A DNA stretch of 7,394 nucleotides. Origin: an uncultured Bacillota bacterium. GTDB taxonomy: Bacteria > Bacillota_I > Bacilli_A > RFN20 > CAG-826. Numbering within the stretch: position 1 is the stretch's first letter; every line of letters begins with the position of its first letter. This document shows, piece after piece, positions 6,472 through 7,394 of the stretch. The stretch covers positions 1-7,394 of the forward strand of contig CAMORJ010000071.1 of the NCBI GenBank assembly GCA_946623775.1. The letters are read 5' to 3'. The notes under the pieces are model-generated. The model was not told the origin of the DNA. It saw only the letters and a program-made list of their open reading frames with translations, and did not search any database. Made by a program: the position numbers and the translations under genes.

Positions 6472-6476
6472 AGGAG
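6471..6476 (+). promoter_or_regulatory. Ribosome binding site of the solute-binding protein, overlapping the GH94 stop
   Basis: AAGGAG starts on the last base of the GH94 TAA stop and lies 5 nt before the ATG at 6482. The tight spacing indicates translation from the GH94 transcript; no promoter or terminator lies between the two genes. Confidence 0.8.
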
Positions 6477-6481
6477 CATTT

Positions 6482-7394
6482 ATGAAGAAAAAGACATTCC
6501 TACTCGGACTCTCGCTTATGGCGAGCATGACCCTTGTCGCCTGCGGCGGTTCCAATGAGCCTGGGCCTTCCCAGCCTAAGGCGACGATCACCTATCGCAC
6601 CTGGGACACCGGCACGACGAAGCAGAACAACGAGGAGCGTCAGCTCGTCGCCGCTTTCGAGAAAGCCGAGAACGTCAAGGTCAACATCGTAGAGAACCCC
6701 GGCACCGAGAATGCCTATTGGGATGGCATCAAAGCCAGCATCACCACCGGCATCGATCGCGCCGACGTCATGATGGTTCCCAACCTCGATTGGCCTTTGG
6801 CTTCCAAATATCTGCTCGATATCAAATCCATGACCGATCAGGACGAGGAATTCCAGAAAGTCACTCCTGCCGTCAGGGAAGCCTGCGCTTTCAAAAGCGG
6901 CGTCTACGCTATCCCCGCAAGGATGAACCTGCAAGGATACTTCGTGAACACCAAATTGGTCGAATCCGAATTGGGCATCCGCACGAATAACCTTACCTGC
7001 AGGTCTTCATGGAGCGATCTGCGCGCCATCATCGACAGGGCAGCCAGCAAACCAGACATCGTCGGTCTCAACTCTCCCGCCCACTTCATCGATACGATGG
7101 CCTCGGTCAATGATGACTCCGAAGACCATAACTTAGGCTACTTCACTTGGGACGGCTCCGCCTATCACCTTGATTCCGACGCCTTCATCAGCGGCGTGCA
7201 GGAAGGCAGAGAGCTATTCGAGGCCAAGAAAACCTTGGATGCCTGGAACGAAGACGAACGCGCCTCCTTAGGCTTAGACCCGGAGATCGACCCGAAAGTC
7301 GATGCCTGGAATAAAGGAAAGCTGGCAATCCGCTACGGCTACACCTATGAAATGCCCGATATGGTTCAAAGCAACACCTTGGGCAACACCTACA
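6482..7394 (+). CDS. Sugar ABC transporter solute-binding lipoprotein (family 1), 3' end outside window
   Basis: The first 304 residues of an extracellular sugar-binding protein that feeds an ABC importer; the frame is open to the right edge, and about 100-150 more residues would be expected for the family. The signal peptide MKKKTFLLGLSLMASMTLVAC has lipobox LVAC with lipidation at Cys21, followed by a short Gly/Ser/Pro linker. Family 1 (MalE-like) features are the first strand ATITYRTWD (about 34-42), the helix ending LVAAFEKAENVKVNIVE (about 55-71), WDGIKASITTGIDRADVMMV (about 80-99), the GVYAIPARMNLQGYFVNT hinge region (about 140-157) and DAWNKGKLAIRYGY (about 274-287). It lies 10 nt after GH94 in one operon, so its ligand is probably the GH94 substrate or a longer form of it. 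Codons are strongly biased to C-ending forms (ATC, AAC, GAC, GCC), consistent with high expression. The permease genes are expected downstream of the window. Confidence 0.92.
   Translation, partial: MKKKTFLLGLSLMASMTLVACGGSNEPGPSQPKATITYRTWDTGTTKQNNEERQLVAAFEKAENVKVNIVENPGTENAYWDGIKASITTGIDRADVMMVPNLDWPLASKYLLDIKSMTDQDEEFQKVTPAVREACAFKSGVYAIPARMNLQGYFVNTKLVESELGIRTNNLTCRSSWSDLRAIIDRAASKPDIVGLNSPAHFIDTMASVNDDSEDHNLGYFTWDGSAYHLDSDAFISGVQEGRELFEAKKTLDAWNEDERASLGLDPEIDPKVDAWNKGKLAIRYGYTYEMPDMVQSNTLGNTY

Overview
The window looks like a carbohydrate-use locus from a Gram-positive (Bacillota-type) bacterium, probably an uncultured gut or rumen member of the Bacilli; that taxonomic placement is inference. 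The pointers are two Sec/SPII lipoproteins (one a family 1 ABC solute-binding protein, which Gram-positives anchor as lipoproteins), sigma-A-like promoters, mostly AAAGGAG-type ribosome binding sites and a SipW/ER-type signal peptidase. All Trp codons are TGG and the three complete + or - genes checked stop on TAA, so nothing suggests a recoded genetic code.

Layout from left to right. (1) Minus strand, 33-746: a 237-aa lipoprotein made of two CBM26-like starch-binding modules and no catalytic domain. (2) 747-932: a divergent AT-rich regulatory region with an extended -10 promoter for the rightward gene, a 21-bp-spaced direct repeat just upstream of it, and a 12-bp palindrome on the side of the lipoprotein gene. 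(3) Plus strand, 933-3272: a cytoplasmic glycoside hydrolase family 2 enzyme with DUF4982 and GH2 C-terminal domains. (4) 3282-3317: a bidirectional hairpin terminator shared with the convergent gene. (5) Minus strand, 3316-4017: a signal peptidase I of the Ser-His type with three predicted membrane segments. (6) 4018-4113: a second divergent region, with a good -35/-10 promoter for the next gene. (7) Plus strand, 4114-6471: a GH94 glycoside phosphorylase. (8) Plus strand, 6482 to the right edge: the N-terminal 304 residues of a sugar ABC transporter solute-binding lipoprotein, in the same operon as GH94.

How it may work together (inference): the solute-binding lipoprotein delivers an oligosaccharide to permeases that probably lie just beyond the right edge. 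Inside the cell GH94 splits a beta-linked disaccharide with phosphate, saving ATP as a sugar 1-phosphate, and GH2 removes beta-linked sugars from related oligosaccharides. The CBM26 lipoprotein would hold alpha-glucan (starch or glycogen) at the surface, so the locus mixes alpha-glucan binding with beta-glycoside catabolism. The signal peptidase could mature specific exported proteins, but no substrate is visible here. I saw no mobile element, CRISPR array, tRNA or rRNA. No single gene is new in kind; the points most worth a second look are the GH94 active-site deviations, the stand-alone tandem CBM26 lipoprotein, the AraC-like direct repeat and the unusual signal peptidase topology.
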